This document shows positions 1 to 12,399 of a DNA stretch of 64,000 nt, piece after piece. This DNA comes from Diphasiastrum complanatum (Eukaryota; Streptophyta; Lycopodiopsida; Lycopodiales; Lycopodiaceae). Each line of letters starts with the position of its first letter. Position 1 is the first letter of the stretch. The position numbers were made by a program, and so were the translations under genes. The notes beneath the pieces are model-generated. The model was not told the DNA's origin. It made no database searches and saw nothing but the letters and a program-made list of their open reading frames with translations. The DNA lies in assembly GCA_029204225.1 (NCBI GenBank), contig CM055093.1, positions 47,252,354 to 47,316,353 on the forward strand, read 5' to 3'.

Positions 1-179
1 CAACCTAAAAAAAGAGCAATGTTAGTTGTTAAAAAAGAAAAAAAATTAACTTAATGTAAATACGCTACAAAGTATAATAGTTGTGTTATGCATTAAGTAC
101 CCGAATAAAAATGTCACGCTACGATCACTCCATTTGTACATTGCTTGAAGGTTTAGAATAAGAATTGACGTAGCTAGTC

Positions 180-730
180 TCAAAATGGATGCTCCAGGAT
201 ATAGAGGAGTGTCTGTCTCCTTGCGCAATAGAATCTCGTCTTCATCCATCTTAAATTGTTCATGATCTCCATTTTTATTAGAAGATGCATGCATATCATC
301 ATTCTCATTTGTTTCAAAGTAAGATTCAAACATGTTGTGCATTGCTTCATCATGTTGCACCTCATCATCATAATCATTAGAATCAAGTTGATTATTCTCT
401 TTTTTCCAATTGTGTTTGCCTCTTCAATTTGTTTCATTCTTTGTTTTCTCATGTCTATCAAAACTTGACGTTGATTGTAACTAAACACGGATGGATCAAC
501 TCCGTGGAATGGCATTCGATGTATTGGCTACACACATGAAACAAATTCCATGAGTGACATATATAAATTGACGAAGATTATAATAAAAAATAATCATATA
601 AAATTAACAAACCTCAACGTCGATAGTTGACCTTCTTCTTTTCTTCCAAACTTCCACGAATGATTTTCAACGATGCGTCTTTCATGCATCTTTTGCCCAT
701 CACACTTGACGCATGTGCACCATATTTTAA
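180..730 (-). pseudogene. Possible two-exon remnant of an uncharacterised ORF
   Basis: Read on the minus strand, 730-610 encodes a cysteine/histidine-rich stretch (pattern C-x-C-x2-C-x2-Q-x2-H followed by IVENH). Then comes an AT-rich stretch ending in GTGTGTAG near 527, and an open stretch down to 180 that begins around NAIPRS/FHGVDPSVF. The Cys/His segment loosely resembles short zinc-binding segments found near plant CACTA transposases, but I cannot assign a family. It lies just outside the CACTA-like repeats to the right and may belong to the same decayed element. No complete gene is visible. Confidence 0.22.
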
Positions 731-1042
731 TTTGAAAATAATTTCTCTACGAGAAACAAAAATCAAGTACATGTCACTTTAGCACAAACTTTTAACCTAT
801 AATAACAAAGTTTTTATGAACAAAAAAACATGCATGTTTATTACTTACCCTGTTAACTTGAGTATTGTCTTCATCGCTAGACTAATCTGAATGTAATTCA
901 TCTCGTTGTGATAAACTGCATATATGCACAAGTACAAAACACAAATAACATAAAATTATTGTATGATTTTAATGTTTTAATTTCTAGATAGTACTATTCT
1001 TATACATTGTCGCTTACATGATTCTTTTGCATCTTGGTGCAG

Positions 1043-2760
1043 GCTCGAGTTCTACACGCATATCTCTCTTCTTTTGTTAACACAGGTATGAAAGTCTCAC
1101 TCCAATATGCATTAAAGTTCTGTAATCGATTTTCTTTTCTATTTCATGTCAATATATTAGGGTTTATTGTAATGTATTGTATGTTTACAAATGTAGTAAT
1201 CATGTCGGGGTCAGATAGTGGTGAAAGCTCGGAAGACTTTGTAAAAAATTTATATGAATCATTAACTCCTGAGTAGAAAACACAACTGCAAAATATGCTT
1301 AGCCAAGGTGAGGGTGGTCCCTCACGAGCGGTCGCGGCTCCCTCCCCCACCGAAGAGTCATCCACAAATCCTTATTATGACGTGGATCCTCCAGGCAATA
1401 TAATTGCCAATAGAAAAGGGAGGGTGGCTTTGGATCGACTCTATTCTTTATGCCAACGTCATTTTGGCGACAAATTATTTAGTAAATGGTCCGAACAACC
1501 TGCCGTCGATAAACGACAGGTTAATGGTACCCTTCATAAAAAAATTCCAACAAGAAGAGGAATTCGAGGAGAAGGAAATTCATAAGCATATGAGCTTATG
1601 GATTAGGCATCATCGTGATATGGCATGACGAGCTAATAGGGACGGGCAATCCAATCCCTCCTGGTGTTCAAGAAATGATTGGAACCGTGTAAAAGCGGAT
1701 GAACGAACACCAGATAAATACAAGATTCAGAAAGATGATGCGGTCGCTAGGATGCATGGGATAGGCAATTCTAGGTTGGGCTCGAGTGGAAAGACGAGAT
1801 TGCAAGCAAGCATGGTAACTGAACTTACACTACTCTTATAGTTTATCTTTGATTTCATATGCTTTTATTTTTTAATATGCATTGTGACTAGTTGCTTCAA
1901 CGTAGACTTAATTAATTTCAACTTAAATTGAATGCATGGATAGTTGGGGACTATGGATGTCTGCCAACTAAGGAGGAATACGAATATGCCTACAGGGAAT
2001 CGTACGACGCATTAGTCAACAAACTAAAGAGCGAGGGTCATCCTCCAAATGTAAGTACTAATTTTTGTATCCATACTAATGTGGTTTATATCATGATGTC
2101 AATTTTATTTAATTTAATACGATCAAGTATTAAATATTAATATAGTTTGTTTGCTTGTGTTCATGCAGACTGGACGTCACGACGACAATGAGTAGATTAG
2201 GTCTATAAATTCTAGTTGATGTTAGATCTAGAAAGACTCGTGCGACATTAAAGCACCAATTTTGTAATACATTGATTGATATTATGAAAATATTATTATT
2301 GCAAATGATCGTGCTATATTGCCATTGTTTTTATATGTGCAATGTTCTTTTTTCAAAAATTGCAATGTCAAATTTAGAGATGTGGATTGACGTAATAACC
2401 AACTAAGAAATTAAAACCATGTGCAATGTCAGATTTCAAAACAACAATTAATATCATATATAAAAATCTAAATGAAATTTATGATGTGCACAAAGCAATG
2501 CAATAAAGTATTGTCATTCATAATGGACATGAAGTAATGCAATAAAATATAAAATGAAAAGTAGTTTAAGAATGAAAAGTACCTCATGCTTAGTTTGTTG
2601 TTTGATCCAAATGTTGAATGCAACTCAAAAATATTGTTTTAAAAACAATTCATGAACATCGCTTCTCTGGGAACTCAACTCCAAGAACAATCCGATAAAA
2701 ATGCGCGTGATGCTTTTTACGCATTTTTATTTTTACCTAATTTGGGACGTCAGAATCCGA
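1043..2760 (+). repeat. Direct repeat, copy 1 (full length)
   Basis: This segment starts GCAGGCTCGAGTTCTACACG and ends just before the first GACGTC array. It is repeated at 3182-4195 with high identity by eye, including non-coding flanks such as the stretch beginning TAGAAAGACTCGTGCGACAT. Copy 1 contains about 0.7 kb (roughly 1240-1945) that is absent from copy 2. Confidence 0.85.
1202..1628 (+). pseudogene. Broken CACTA-associated protein fragment
   Basis: Reading opens at ATG 1202 (MSGSDSGESSED), meets a TAG at 1274-1276, and continues in the same frame through an acidic, Pro/Ser-rich stretch into RKGRVALDRLYSLCQRHFGD and LFSKWSEQPAVDKRQVNGTL. A frameshift near 1545 moves the coding to the frame with QQEEEFEEKEIHKHMSLWI, which ends at 1628. 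A further short piece (LPTKEEYEYAYRESYDALVN) appears at 1928-2050. The composition and order resemble the poorly conserved plant transposon proteins associated with CACTA elements. The stop and the frameshift make it non-functional. Confidence 0.35.
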
Positions 2761-3160
2761 TGTCCTAATGCGTCGGATAGACGTCGGACACACGTCGGAC
2801 ATTTTTTTTGATCATTCTGTTAACAGACGTTGGATTTCGACAACTTTCTGGGACGTCGGATTTTGACATCCAATTATATGTCGGATGGACATCGGACATC
2901 CGTTGAGAAAATTTTGGCATCATTCTGTATTTACAGACGTTGGAATCCGACAGGGTTTCGGGACGTCGCAATGCGACATCCACGTTAGAACATTTGCGAT
3001 GTCTTTCACAATGCGACATCCATGTAGGACGTCACAATGCGACGTCCACGTCAGATGTCGCATTACGACGTCCACGTCAGAGCATGTTTTCGTCATCAAA
3101 ATTTTTTGCATTCGGAATCCGGCACGTTGTGCCTGTCGGACTGCGACGTCTTTTAAAGTC
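2749..3160. repeat. GACGTCGG subterminal repeat array 1
   Basis: There is dense repetition, in both orientations, of GACGTCGGA, TCCGACGTC, GCGACATCCACGT and ACGTCGCAATGCGACATCC, giving many short inverted repeats. ORFs called across it are repeat artefacts. It resembles the subterminal transposase-binding regions of CACTA elements and separates the two direct repeats. Confidence 0.7.
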
Positions 3161-3181
3161 GTCAGATTTTTTAAAGGTGCA

Positions 3182-4195
3182 GGCTCGAGCTCTACACGCA
3201 CATCTCTCTTCTTTTGTTAACACAGGTATGAAAGTTTTGCTCCAATATGCATTAAAGTTCTGTAATCAATTTTTTTTTCCACTTCATTTCAATATATTAG
3301 GGTTTATTATAATGTATTGTATGCTTATGAATGTAGTAATCATGTCGGGGTCAGACACTGGTGAAAGCTCAAGTTGGTGGACTATGGACGTCTGCCAACG
3401 AGGAGGAATACGAATATGACTACAGAGAATCGTACGACACATTAGTTGACAAACTAAAGAACAAGGGTCATCCTCCAAATGTAAGTACTAGTTTTTGTAT
3501 TCATATTAATGTGGTTTGTATCATGACGTCAATTTTATTTAATTTAATACGATCAAGTATTAAATATTAATGTAGTTTGTTTGCTTGTGTTCATGCAAAC
3601 TGGACGTCACGATGACGACGAGTAGATTAGGTTTATAAATTTTAGTTGATGTTAGATCTAGAAAGACTCGTGCGACATTAAAGCACCAATTTTGTAATAC
3701 ATTGATTCATATTATGAAAATATTATCATTGCAAATGATCGTGCTATATTGTCATTGTTTTTATATGTGCAATGTTCTTTTTTCAAAAATTGCAATGTCA
3801 AAATTACAGATGTGGATTGACGTAATAACCAACTAAGAAATTAAAACCATGTGCAATGTCGAATTTCAAAACAACAATCAGTATCATATATAAAAATCTA
3901 AATGAAATTTATGATGTGCACAAAGCAATGCAATAAAGTATTGTCATTCATAATGGACATGAAGTAATGCAATAAAATATAAAATGAAAAGTAGTTTAAG
4001 AATGAATGAAAAGTAAATCATGCTTAGTTTGTTGTTTGATCCAAATGTTGAATGCAACTCAAAAATATTGTTTTAAAACAATTCACGAACATTGCTTCTC
4101 CAAGAACTCAACTCCAAGAATAGCCCGATAAAAATACGCCCGCTATTTTTCATGCAGTTTTTATTTTTTTTACCTGATTTGGAATGTCAGAATCC
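3182..4195 (+). repeat. Direct repeat, copy 2 (internally deleted)
   Basis: This is the second copy of the 1043-2760 segment. After GGTGAAAGCTC (about 3370) it jumps directly to AAGTTGGTGGACTATGGACG, matching copy 1 at about 1945, so the whole transposase-like block is missing. The right side again runs into a GACGTC array. This is how a non-autonomous deletion derivative would look. Confidence 0.85.
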
Positions 4196-4640
4196 GACGT
4201 CCTAATGTGTCGGATAGATGTCGGACATTTTTTTTTATCATTCTGTTAACAAACGTCAAATTTCGACAACTTTCTGGGACGTTGGATTTCGACATCCAAT
4301 TATACGTCGGATGGACGTCGGACATCCGTCGGAATAATTTTGACATCATTCTGTGTTTACAGATGTCAGAATCCGACAGGGTTCCAAGATATTGCAATGC
4401 GACATCCATGTCAGAATGTTTGCGACGTCTTTGGACGTTGCAATGCGACATCCACGTAGGACGTCGGAATGCGACATCCACGTTAGAACGTGTTTCCGTC
4501 ATCGGAATTTTTTGGTTCGGAATCCGGCACGTTGTGCATGTCGGACTGCGACGTCTTTTAAAGTCATCGGATTCTGACGACCTTATAGCGACGTGTTTTT
4601 CCGACGTCCACGATGAATTAAAAAAAAATTAAGCTCGCGA
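4186..4640. repeat. GACGTCGG subterminal repeat array 2
   Basis: This is the second copy of the GACGTC-rich array, alignable to 2749-3160 (same order of GTCGGACATCCGTCGG, CATCATTCTGT, CAGACGTCGGAATCCGACAGGGTT-like words). It extends further right than array 1, into the putative terminus near 4676 (GCGATTCACGTCGCAAATCG). Confidence 0.7.
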
Positions 4641-4898
4641 TTCACGTCGCAAATCGCGACAGGTGTTGTTGTGATGCTCCGCTACCGCTAGTAGACATGA
4701 CTATTGAGAGAAAAATATGAAGTTGTGAAAAGAACTTGGAAAGATATCAAATGTGAAAAATGAAAATGTGTGTATATGTGTGTGTGTGTGATGTGTGAGA
4801 GAGAGAAAGAAAAGCAAACTTTTAAATGTGTGAAAAATGAAAAGGAGATATGAAAGAGTGTGTGAGAAAGAAAGAGAGATTGGAAATTGGAGAGTGAA

Positions 4899-5213
<315 letters not shown>

Positions 5214-5217
<4 letters not shown>

Positions 5218-5929
5218 GAAATGAGAGATTGAAAGCTTGAGAGCGAGAGTGTGAGAGCTTGAGTGTGATAGTGAGCCTCATGAAATCCACAAGAAAGCGT
5301 GGAGAAATATTGAATGAGGGCATTGGTTGTGTGTTGTGCGGTTAAAGCCAGTTGAAGGAAGATTAAGGATAGAAGAGATCTGAGATCTCTGTGGGTAGGA
5401 TACGAGGGATTGGAGGTGGGTTTTTTTTTGTGAAGGGATTGTTGATGGATGGAGATGAGAGCAATTGACAAGAGCACAGGGGAATGTGGTGGGGTGTTTT
5501 CGGACTTTGTGTTGAGTGGATGGAAAGGAAATAGCTAGCAGTAGCTCGGCGGACGTTGTTAGATGATTTCTAGCATTGAGCAAAGGATCAAACATCTTTC
5601 TTTGTGAAATCCTTGGTTGTGGTCTTGTGCAGAGGTGCTACTGGCAATGCTAAGAGGATCACCAAGACTAGTTGACTATATCACAGTCGGATTTGATTTC
5701 AGAGGATCATTAAGAACATCAAATGGGTTTTTTTTGAGATGGTGATGGGGGACAAGGAAAAATTGAGCATTTGCAATGTCCATCTGTTGAAGTGCTCATG
5801 CTCATATATTACATCTTTGCTGCCGTAATTTCTTCTTAAAATAAAACTATTGCTCTCTTGTCCTTCCAAGCAGCAGACTAATCATCCTGCCCAAGGAACT
5901 AGATTCAATCTATCAGGGGCCAAAATTGA
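5214..5929. other. No recognisable gene
   Basis: Purine-rich sequence on the plus strand next to the microsatellite gives way to ordinary AT-rich DNA. I see no conserved coding, RNA gene or repeat family here. Confidence 0.5.
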
Positions 5930-6735
5930 TTGTTCCAAATCATAGATTGACCAAGTTCAGTCACTCGATCTTCTATGTCAAGTGATAAGGACCAAGATGT
6001 TGTATTGGACATTAGATTTGAACTATCTCAAGTGATGGGAATTGACTTGATCTATTTCAGGAGCACACAATTTCTCGAATTGGGTCACTTTATGAGAAAC
6101 CTTTAGTGATATTCACCAAAAGTGAAGTATTTCAAAATGTACACATCAAATTTTAGTTATCTCATGTGATATGAGTCAATTTTGTTGACAATGAGTCAAG
6201 CTTGAGCTATCTTAGTATACTAGACTGGGATTGGTTGTGTCTGATCACTTGATGAGCCGTGTTGGGTGATAAGCAACAAAGCCACACATAGACATAAAAT
6301 TTAAGTTATCACGTGTAATAGGGGTTTGACAAGGGGTTGAACTTGAGTTGTCTTAATACATTACTTGTTGAGTCTAGTCACTTGATAGAGCCATGTCAAG
6401 TAATAAGCAACAAAATCATATGTTAGGTAGCAAATTTTGACTTTCTCGAGTGATACAGACACCAAACTGGGGCTATTTACATTGATAAACACCAAGATTG
6501 AGCTATCTGATGTGATGTTGGTCAATTATGATCACTCAAAGAACAATGATGAGTAATTAGGACCAAAGTTGAGTTTTCTCACATGTAAGCACTGCATTCA
6601 AAGTTACATGAATGTCCTAAACTCGAAATTACTCTAACTTGATCACTCAATGCCTTATCTCAAGTGATAGACAATAATTTTGAACTATATCGCATGATAG
6701 GGGTCAATTCCATTGATAAGCGATAAAAAACAATC
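5930..6735. repeat. Degenerate ~45-bp repeat field, left part
   Basis: The phrase TTGAGCTATCTCATGTGATAGG and close variants recurs every 40-60 bp (for example around 6020, 6155, 6210, 6303, 6440, 6500 and 6683). It alternates with GATCACTC...GAGTGATAAGCACC phrases. Units are diverged and unequal in length. The same phrases continue after the copia fragment at 7684-8180, so the field was one block before that insertion. Confidence 0.6.
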
Positions 6736-6742
6736 AATCTAA

Positions 6743-7683
6743 ATGTACTACATGATGGAAGTCCAAGAAGAAGATCCAAAGAATGGCAAAAGTGATGATG
6801 ATCAAGAATCAAGCTCTAAAGGAAAGAAGAAAGACAAAGCCAAACAAAAGTGCTTCTTTTGTGGAAAGAAGAGGCACTTTGCATCCCAGTGCTACAAAAA
6901 GAAGAATGCACAAGATGAGAGCAAGCAAGACAACCTTACCATTGAGGATTATGAGGATGAAGTTGATTCATCCTTGATGGCATCTACATCAACAAGCAAG
7001 AGCTACTCCAATGACACATGGTGGATTGAGAGTGGGGCTAGTTCCCACATGACATTCCAAAATGGGGCTAGTTCCCATGATGGATTGAGAGTGGGGCTAG
7101 TTCCCACATGACATTCCAAAAGGAATTCTTCTCAACTCTTGTACCTTTTTTAGGTTGTAAAAAGTCTATTCTAACAATAAGTGATCAAGAATGTAGAATA
7201 GATTGAGTGGGAACAATCTCTAAGTCTTAGATCCTCTAAAAGATTGGATATAGAAAATGTACTCTATGTTTCTAGTCTTACTAGGAGCTTGCTTGGTGTT
7301 GGGCAACTAATGGATAGTGGTTTAGATGTTCATTTTAATGAAGGTGTTTGCTCTATTATGATACTTGCATTGTAAACAGATTTAAGCAAAGGAGGCTATT
7401 CAAGCTTGATGCTAATGTGTTTTTTTGGAAGTGTGAACATGGTTAAGAGGAGCTTACACAAGTGGAACTCTGGCATAAGAGGTTGGGCCACTCCAACTTC
7501 AAATCAATGGAGATCCTATGCACAAAGGAGCTTGCACTCGGCCTCCCAAAAGCATTTTCAAAGTGTGGAAAGAATTGTGAGACTTGTATCCTCTCAAAGG
7601 CTCGCAAGCAACCATTTGCTAACTCTTCTACTAGATCTTCTAAGTCATTAGATCTCATTCATAGTAGATTTGAAACTAGTTGA
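6743..7683 (+). mobile_element. Ty1/copia gag-protease-integrase fragment
   Basis: On the plus strand there is a gag zinc knuckle CFFCGKKRHFASQC (C-x2-C-x4-H-x4-C) at about 6850-6892. The protease region WWIESGASSHMT follows near 7020; it has E where an active D-S/T-G-A protease has D. At 7460-7680 is the pre-integrase segment ELWHKRLGH with downstream CETC. A local duplication and several frameshifts and stops break it. The sequence is close to the copia element at 21.7-28.2 kb (both have a KELAL-LPK-F-KCGK segment). It interrupts the degenerate repeat field and is an inactive relic. Confidence 0.85.
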
Positions 7684-8180
7684 GTCTAATCCCTTGATTA
7701 GCCATGTCAAGTGATCAGCATCAAAATCACATGTTAGGCATCAAATTTGAGCTATTCCAAGTGATAGGTACCAAATTCAAGCTATTTCAAAGTCTTGAAG
7801 TCACTATTCTATTGGTTTCGTCACTCAATGGACAATCTCGAGTGATAAAGGCCAAAAATACAACTATCTTTAATGGTAGATAGCAAATTTGAGCTATCTG
7901 ATGTGATAGGGATCAAATGTCAACAATAATTGGTGCAACAAAATATACTAGATTTGAAACTAGTTGAGTCTAATAACTTGATGAGCCATGTTGGGTGATA
8001 AGAAAAAAAAATTACACATTGGGCATCAAATTTTAGCATTCCCAAACGATAGGCAACAAATTTAATCTATTTGGATGAAATCCCTCAAAGTTGATCACTC
8101 TATGAGGAGCCTCAGGGGAGAAGTGCCAAAATGGGACTTTTTATATTGATAGACATCAAGTTTGAGCTATCTCATGTGAT
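7684..8180. repeat. Degenerate ~45-bp repeat field, right part
   Basis: This continues the 5930-6735 field. GAGCTATTCCAAGTGATAGG, GAGCTATCTGATGTGATAGG and GAGCTATCTCATGTGATGC occur at about 7753, 7891 and 8167, with GCCATGTCAAGTGATCAGCA-type phrases between them. Confidence 0.6.
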
Positions 8181-10184
8181 GCTGATTTTGAAGATTTTTT
8201 AAAAATGACAAATATGTATTAATTACTACTTAGTTTCCTAAATAGAAATCACACTTCTATTTCATAGTTTGCTTGAATCTGCTTCTTTTCTTCATGAATT
8301 AGACTGTCATATTCGTTCAAGCAAATTGACATTGGTAAGGTATCTAAATGTTTTAGTGATAAAGGTATTTTGTGGATCTTGTTAAATTTGTGTGTACATA
8401 TCAATTTTAACTGTATATTTTGACAAGTGTATTTTGTCAATATCATTAACATTCTTGTTAAAAAATTGTTGCAGATAAAATTCAATCGTTCATTAGAAAA
8501 TATGTCTTCTACTGAGAAAATGTCTTGAAACAGGTATATTTATTGAATATACAGTAGATATATGTACTTAACATTTGGATTTACAGCATTGTGTGTTGAT
8601 TATAATACCAATATGTAGGAATAGGGTGAGAGGACACGAACGGAAGAAAAGAAAAGAAAATAGTTTGCGGAACAACTCTCATGTTATTGTGGGCTTCTAC
8701 AAGCAAGAATAGTCTAAAAGATTGTAGGTGCCGAAATTGACTCACAACTCAAGCATTCTCACTTACAGGATCTTTAAAATTAATCCATACCCAAATGAGT
8801 ACAGTCCACTGAAGAGATTAGAGTAGTTTTACTACAATGACAAAATAACAACTGTACAATGAATACATGGTCAGACGACTCGGGATCGCTGACGTGGACG
8901 AGAACATCATATATTTTCTCTCACTTTGCATATTTTGGGAAGTGGTTAGAGAAAAATTTTTGCTGAAATAGATAAGTCACATTTTTCTCTCACTTCGCAT
9001 TTTGGCAAAAAAGCCGAAGGTGTTGAAAAACTGTTCATTTGTTGAAGTAATTGTTTTGTCGCATTTTGAAAAAATACAAAAAAACTGACAAAAAATTTAC
9101 TTCTTTGAAATAGTTGAAAAGAAGTTCTTGTCGAAAAATAGTGACTTTTCTAAAGCTGTCGATGAAGTCGTGCACTTTAGATACTTCGGACACTTTGGAT
9201 AGAAGTAGTCGAGTCTGTTGCTCGTCAAAGTAGTCAAGAAGCCGAGAACTTTGGATAGAAGTCGTTGAGTGAACCTACGGTCGAAGTCGTCGAAGATGTC
9301 GGACAAGTCGGGCACTTCAGACACTTTGAAGTTGTTTAGTGAACCGTCGGTCGAAATCGTTGAAAATGGCCAGGTCTTCGATGTTCTTTGAATAGCATGA
9401 CATTCAAATGTAGAAACAGACGAAAATGGATACCCTTTGTTATGATGTAGATTAGTCGAAAAGTCGATGAAATCGACTTAGAGTAATTCGATCATGATTT
9501 CTGCAGGTATCAGATGAGTAGACATAGAACCAAAATAGGTTGCATCTGACCCTAGATCAATGATCAATAAACGTGCAACAAGAATCTTAAAATAGAAATT
9601 AGTATTCACCCAGGAGACAACTGTGGACTTAATTTCCAACATGTAATTCCTAGATTAGGGGTTTATGTGGGAGGTTTAGGTCAAGAACTAATAATGGAAA
9701 ATACTTATGCTCAAATATGAGTTAATTCATTATCATTTTGATGAGGTTCTATTATACTTACAATTTGTTTTCCAAGGCCTAATAGAGTGTCACTCTATGC
9801 TTGATTTTGCTAATGTAAATGATCAATTGAATACATAAAATTGATTTGATCTTTAATATGCTTTAAGTTGACTCGAATGCATTTTGCTTTGTGATCATAG
9901 TAAACTTAGGAGCAATTGCCAATCTAGCAATCTTGGAGAGATTGTACTGAAAATATGAGGCTGGCCCTTGATGATTTAATTAATATGCAAACTCTAATGC
10001 CTAAATAATCTTAGTGACTGATTCAAAAGTCAATATCCATCATATTTCATTGTAACCCATAAATGAATGTGAAAGGATGCATAACTCATTGCAAACTTTG
10101 GATGCCTCCATCTTGACTGTTAGAAGAAATCAAAATAGTTTTCCGATATGTATCAATTGTTGGGACAAAAATTGTAGATTGCAT
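8181..10184. other. No gene recognised; possible decayed LTR sequence
   Basis: No conserved coding was found. 9140-9370 repeats GTCGAAGTCGTCGAA and GGACACTTTGGATAGAAGT phrases. At 9505-9515 GCAGGTATCAGATG resembles a degenerate tRNA-Met primer site, so the preceding ~900 bp could be an old copia LTR. This is weak. 9520-10180 shows nothing I can name. Confidence 0.3.
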
Positions 10185-11376
10185 CTAGTATTTGCCCTTC
10201 AAATCAATAAATTGATCTTCAATGAATGCCACGTCCATGTTAGTAGAAACTTTATAGGTCTCTCTATTGTACAGTCTATACATTCCTTCAGAAGTACAAT
10301 AGCCAACATATTTTTGTTTTTTTAATTTCTTTTTTATGTCCTTTGGGACATGAGCATAGGCAGTACATCCGAATACTTTCAAATGTTCCAATGAAGGCTT
10401 GGATCATGTCTAGACTTCAGGAGGGGTTTGTTGTCAAGAAGGCCTTTAGTTACACATCGGTTCTAAACATAAGCTGTTGTTGATACATCACGTTGCCAAA
10501 ACAATTTGAGCAACGAAGCATGAGTTATCATGCATTTGGCATGCTCAACTAAGGTCATGTTCTTCCATTCTGCCATTCCATTTGACCGTGGAGAATAGGA
10601 AGCAACAAATTACTGCTTGATGTTGTTTGCTGAGCAATAATCCTTGAATTCATTTGAAAAAAATTCACTGTCGTTGTTGCACTAAGGGCTTTGATTCTTT
10701 TGCATGTCTGCAACTCTACATTTTTTTGTATTTCTTGAAGAACTGGAAGGCCTCAGATTTGTGCTGCAAAAAATGTGCAGCAATTCTTATAGAATAGTCA
10801 TCTATAAATGTAATAAAGAATCTAGCACCAAGCAGTGACGGTGTCTACATTGGGCCCCATATATCAGTATGTACAATGTCTAGAAAATCTTTAGATACAT
10901 TTTCTTGATTTGACTTAAATGGCCTTCTTGCTTGCTTTTCTACGATACGGCTTTGGTAGACAAGAGACAAGGATATTTCAATAGTCTAAATCAAGAACTG
11001 AAGAATGTCTAGACATGTTATCTATCAATATATGATTAAGATAACCAAGTCTATAATGCCAAATCAATTTTTTATTTATAGATGTTGAGATGCTTAAAGC
11101 ACAATCAATCACAGAGTTACAATGACTAAACCTATAGAGATATCCTTATCTCTTTCCAAGTGCAAGAACTCTTTTGTCTTTCTCAAAAAATTGACAAGAA
11201 TCTGCTTGAAACTCTACCCTATGTCCTAAATCTATAGTTCGACTTACCAACAACAGATTTGTCATCAGGTTTGGGACATACAATATATTTGGTATTAGAT
11301 TTGACAGTCCATCTTGAAAATCTCTGTTGAATCTTTTCCTTCTGCTCGATGTTAGGGCTTGAGCTCTCTGATACCA
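10185..11376 (-). pseudogene. Ty1/copia integrase and pre-integrase relic
   Basis: Read on the minus strand from the right, the region starts at a primer-binding site. Pre-integrase coding follows (LIWHYRLGYLNH near 11060), then integrase core (DDYSIRIAAHFLQHKSEAFQ near 10790), and the integrase C-terminal part LEHLKVFGCTAYAHVPKDIK ending near 10185. Stops and frameshifts are frequent. Gag lies missing between the primer site and the pre-integrase, and RT and RNase H are absent on the left, so this is a heavily deleted element. Confidence 0.8.
11366..11376 (-). promoter_or_regulatory. LTR retrotransposon primer-binding site (tRNA-iMet type)
   Basis: The minus strand reads TGGTATCAGAG, the standard plant copia primer-binding site complementary to initiator tRNA-Met. 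One base separates it from the LTR that starts TGTTGGAATC at 11378. Confidence 0.85.
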
Positions 11377-11377
11377 C

Positions 11378-11950
11378 TGTTGGAATCGATTTATTCCACT
11401 CTGCTCGGATGGAGTTGATCTGTGTAGTTGTAGCTACTACTCTAGACTATGATCAATCATCTTTTCGAGTGACAAACTAACACTACAGAACTTATATAAA
11501 TTTATGAGCAGTCGATAATATTTAATAACAGAAAATATATCTACTGTAAGCAAGCATCAAAAATCGTTCACAGATTGCACACAATAGGCAGAATGTTCCA
11601 ACTCAATTTTTCATAAATAAGTTTACAACAACAATTTTAGCGTTGTTTGTTTCCCATATCAGCGCATTGGCGCAAGAGAGGTATACTCTCTCACGAGAAA
11701 CTAGCTACTGCTTATTCTATGTTTGTTTGCACATCATTGTTGTGCATGTGCTGTATTCAACTGTATGTACATCACGGTGCATGGTGCATTCATATATACT
11801 CTCTTATTGACCCTATATCTAAACAACTGAGAAATTGATTAAGCTAATATGCTTTAATCAAAAGAATGTATTATGCTTAATTGCAACTGCTTCTAGTTGT
11901 TTGTTACTTTCTTCTATGCTAAAACTTAGTTCAAATATGCAGACTGTGCA
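11378..11950 (-). repeat. 5' LTR of the minus-strand copia relic (right end uncertain)
   Basis: The left edge is set by the adjacent primer-binding site and the TGTTGGAATC terminus. A TATA-like stretch facing minus (GTATATATGAATGC) lies near 11794-11806, as expected in U3. I could not find a partner LTR on the left, so the right limit is a guess. Confidence 0.5.
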
Positions 11951-12280
11951 AAACTTAGTTAAAAAATTGCAGCAATCGAAAAAATTGCAAGGAAAAAAAT
12001 ACTAAAGGTTTGAACTGATTGTTCAAACATGAGATAGAACAAGTAAAGTAAAATTGGACAAGACTTTCTTGCTGCTCCTTTGACCTTACTTGACTATTCA
12101 AACACCTGCAAAAATAGATCCAAAACATCTTTGCCAACTGCTCTTGACTAGCTCCAAATTGCCACTTTCCCTTCTGTGTTGTTGAAGCGCTTTGAGATCA
12201 ACCTTTTGATCTTCCACTTGACCATCAAAGTCATATTTGAATGCTTGCAGACACATGATCTCTCTAAGAAAAATTTCTAG

Positions 12281-12398
<118 letters not shown>

Positions 12399-12399
12399 A

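Larger units (their letters stand above)
1034..4676 (+). mobile_element. CACTA (En/Spm)-like DNA transposon remnant, internally duplicated
   Basis: Two related segments (about 1043-2760 and 3182-4195) are each followed by an array dense in GACGTCGG/CCGACGTC words, the kind of subterminal repeat expected of CACTA elements. The far right end, read on the minus strand from about 4676, is CATCACAACAACACC followed by CGCGATTTGCGACG. This is close to the CACTACAACAA-type terminus of CACTA elements but with the first bases altered. The plus strand carries broken transposase-like coding. No matching left terminus or target duplication was found, so the boundaries are approximate. Family assignment is by inference from the terminus and subterminal structure. 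Confidence 0.5.
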
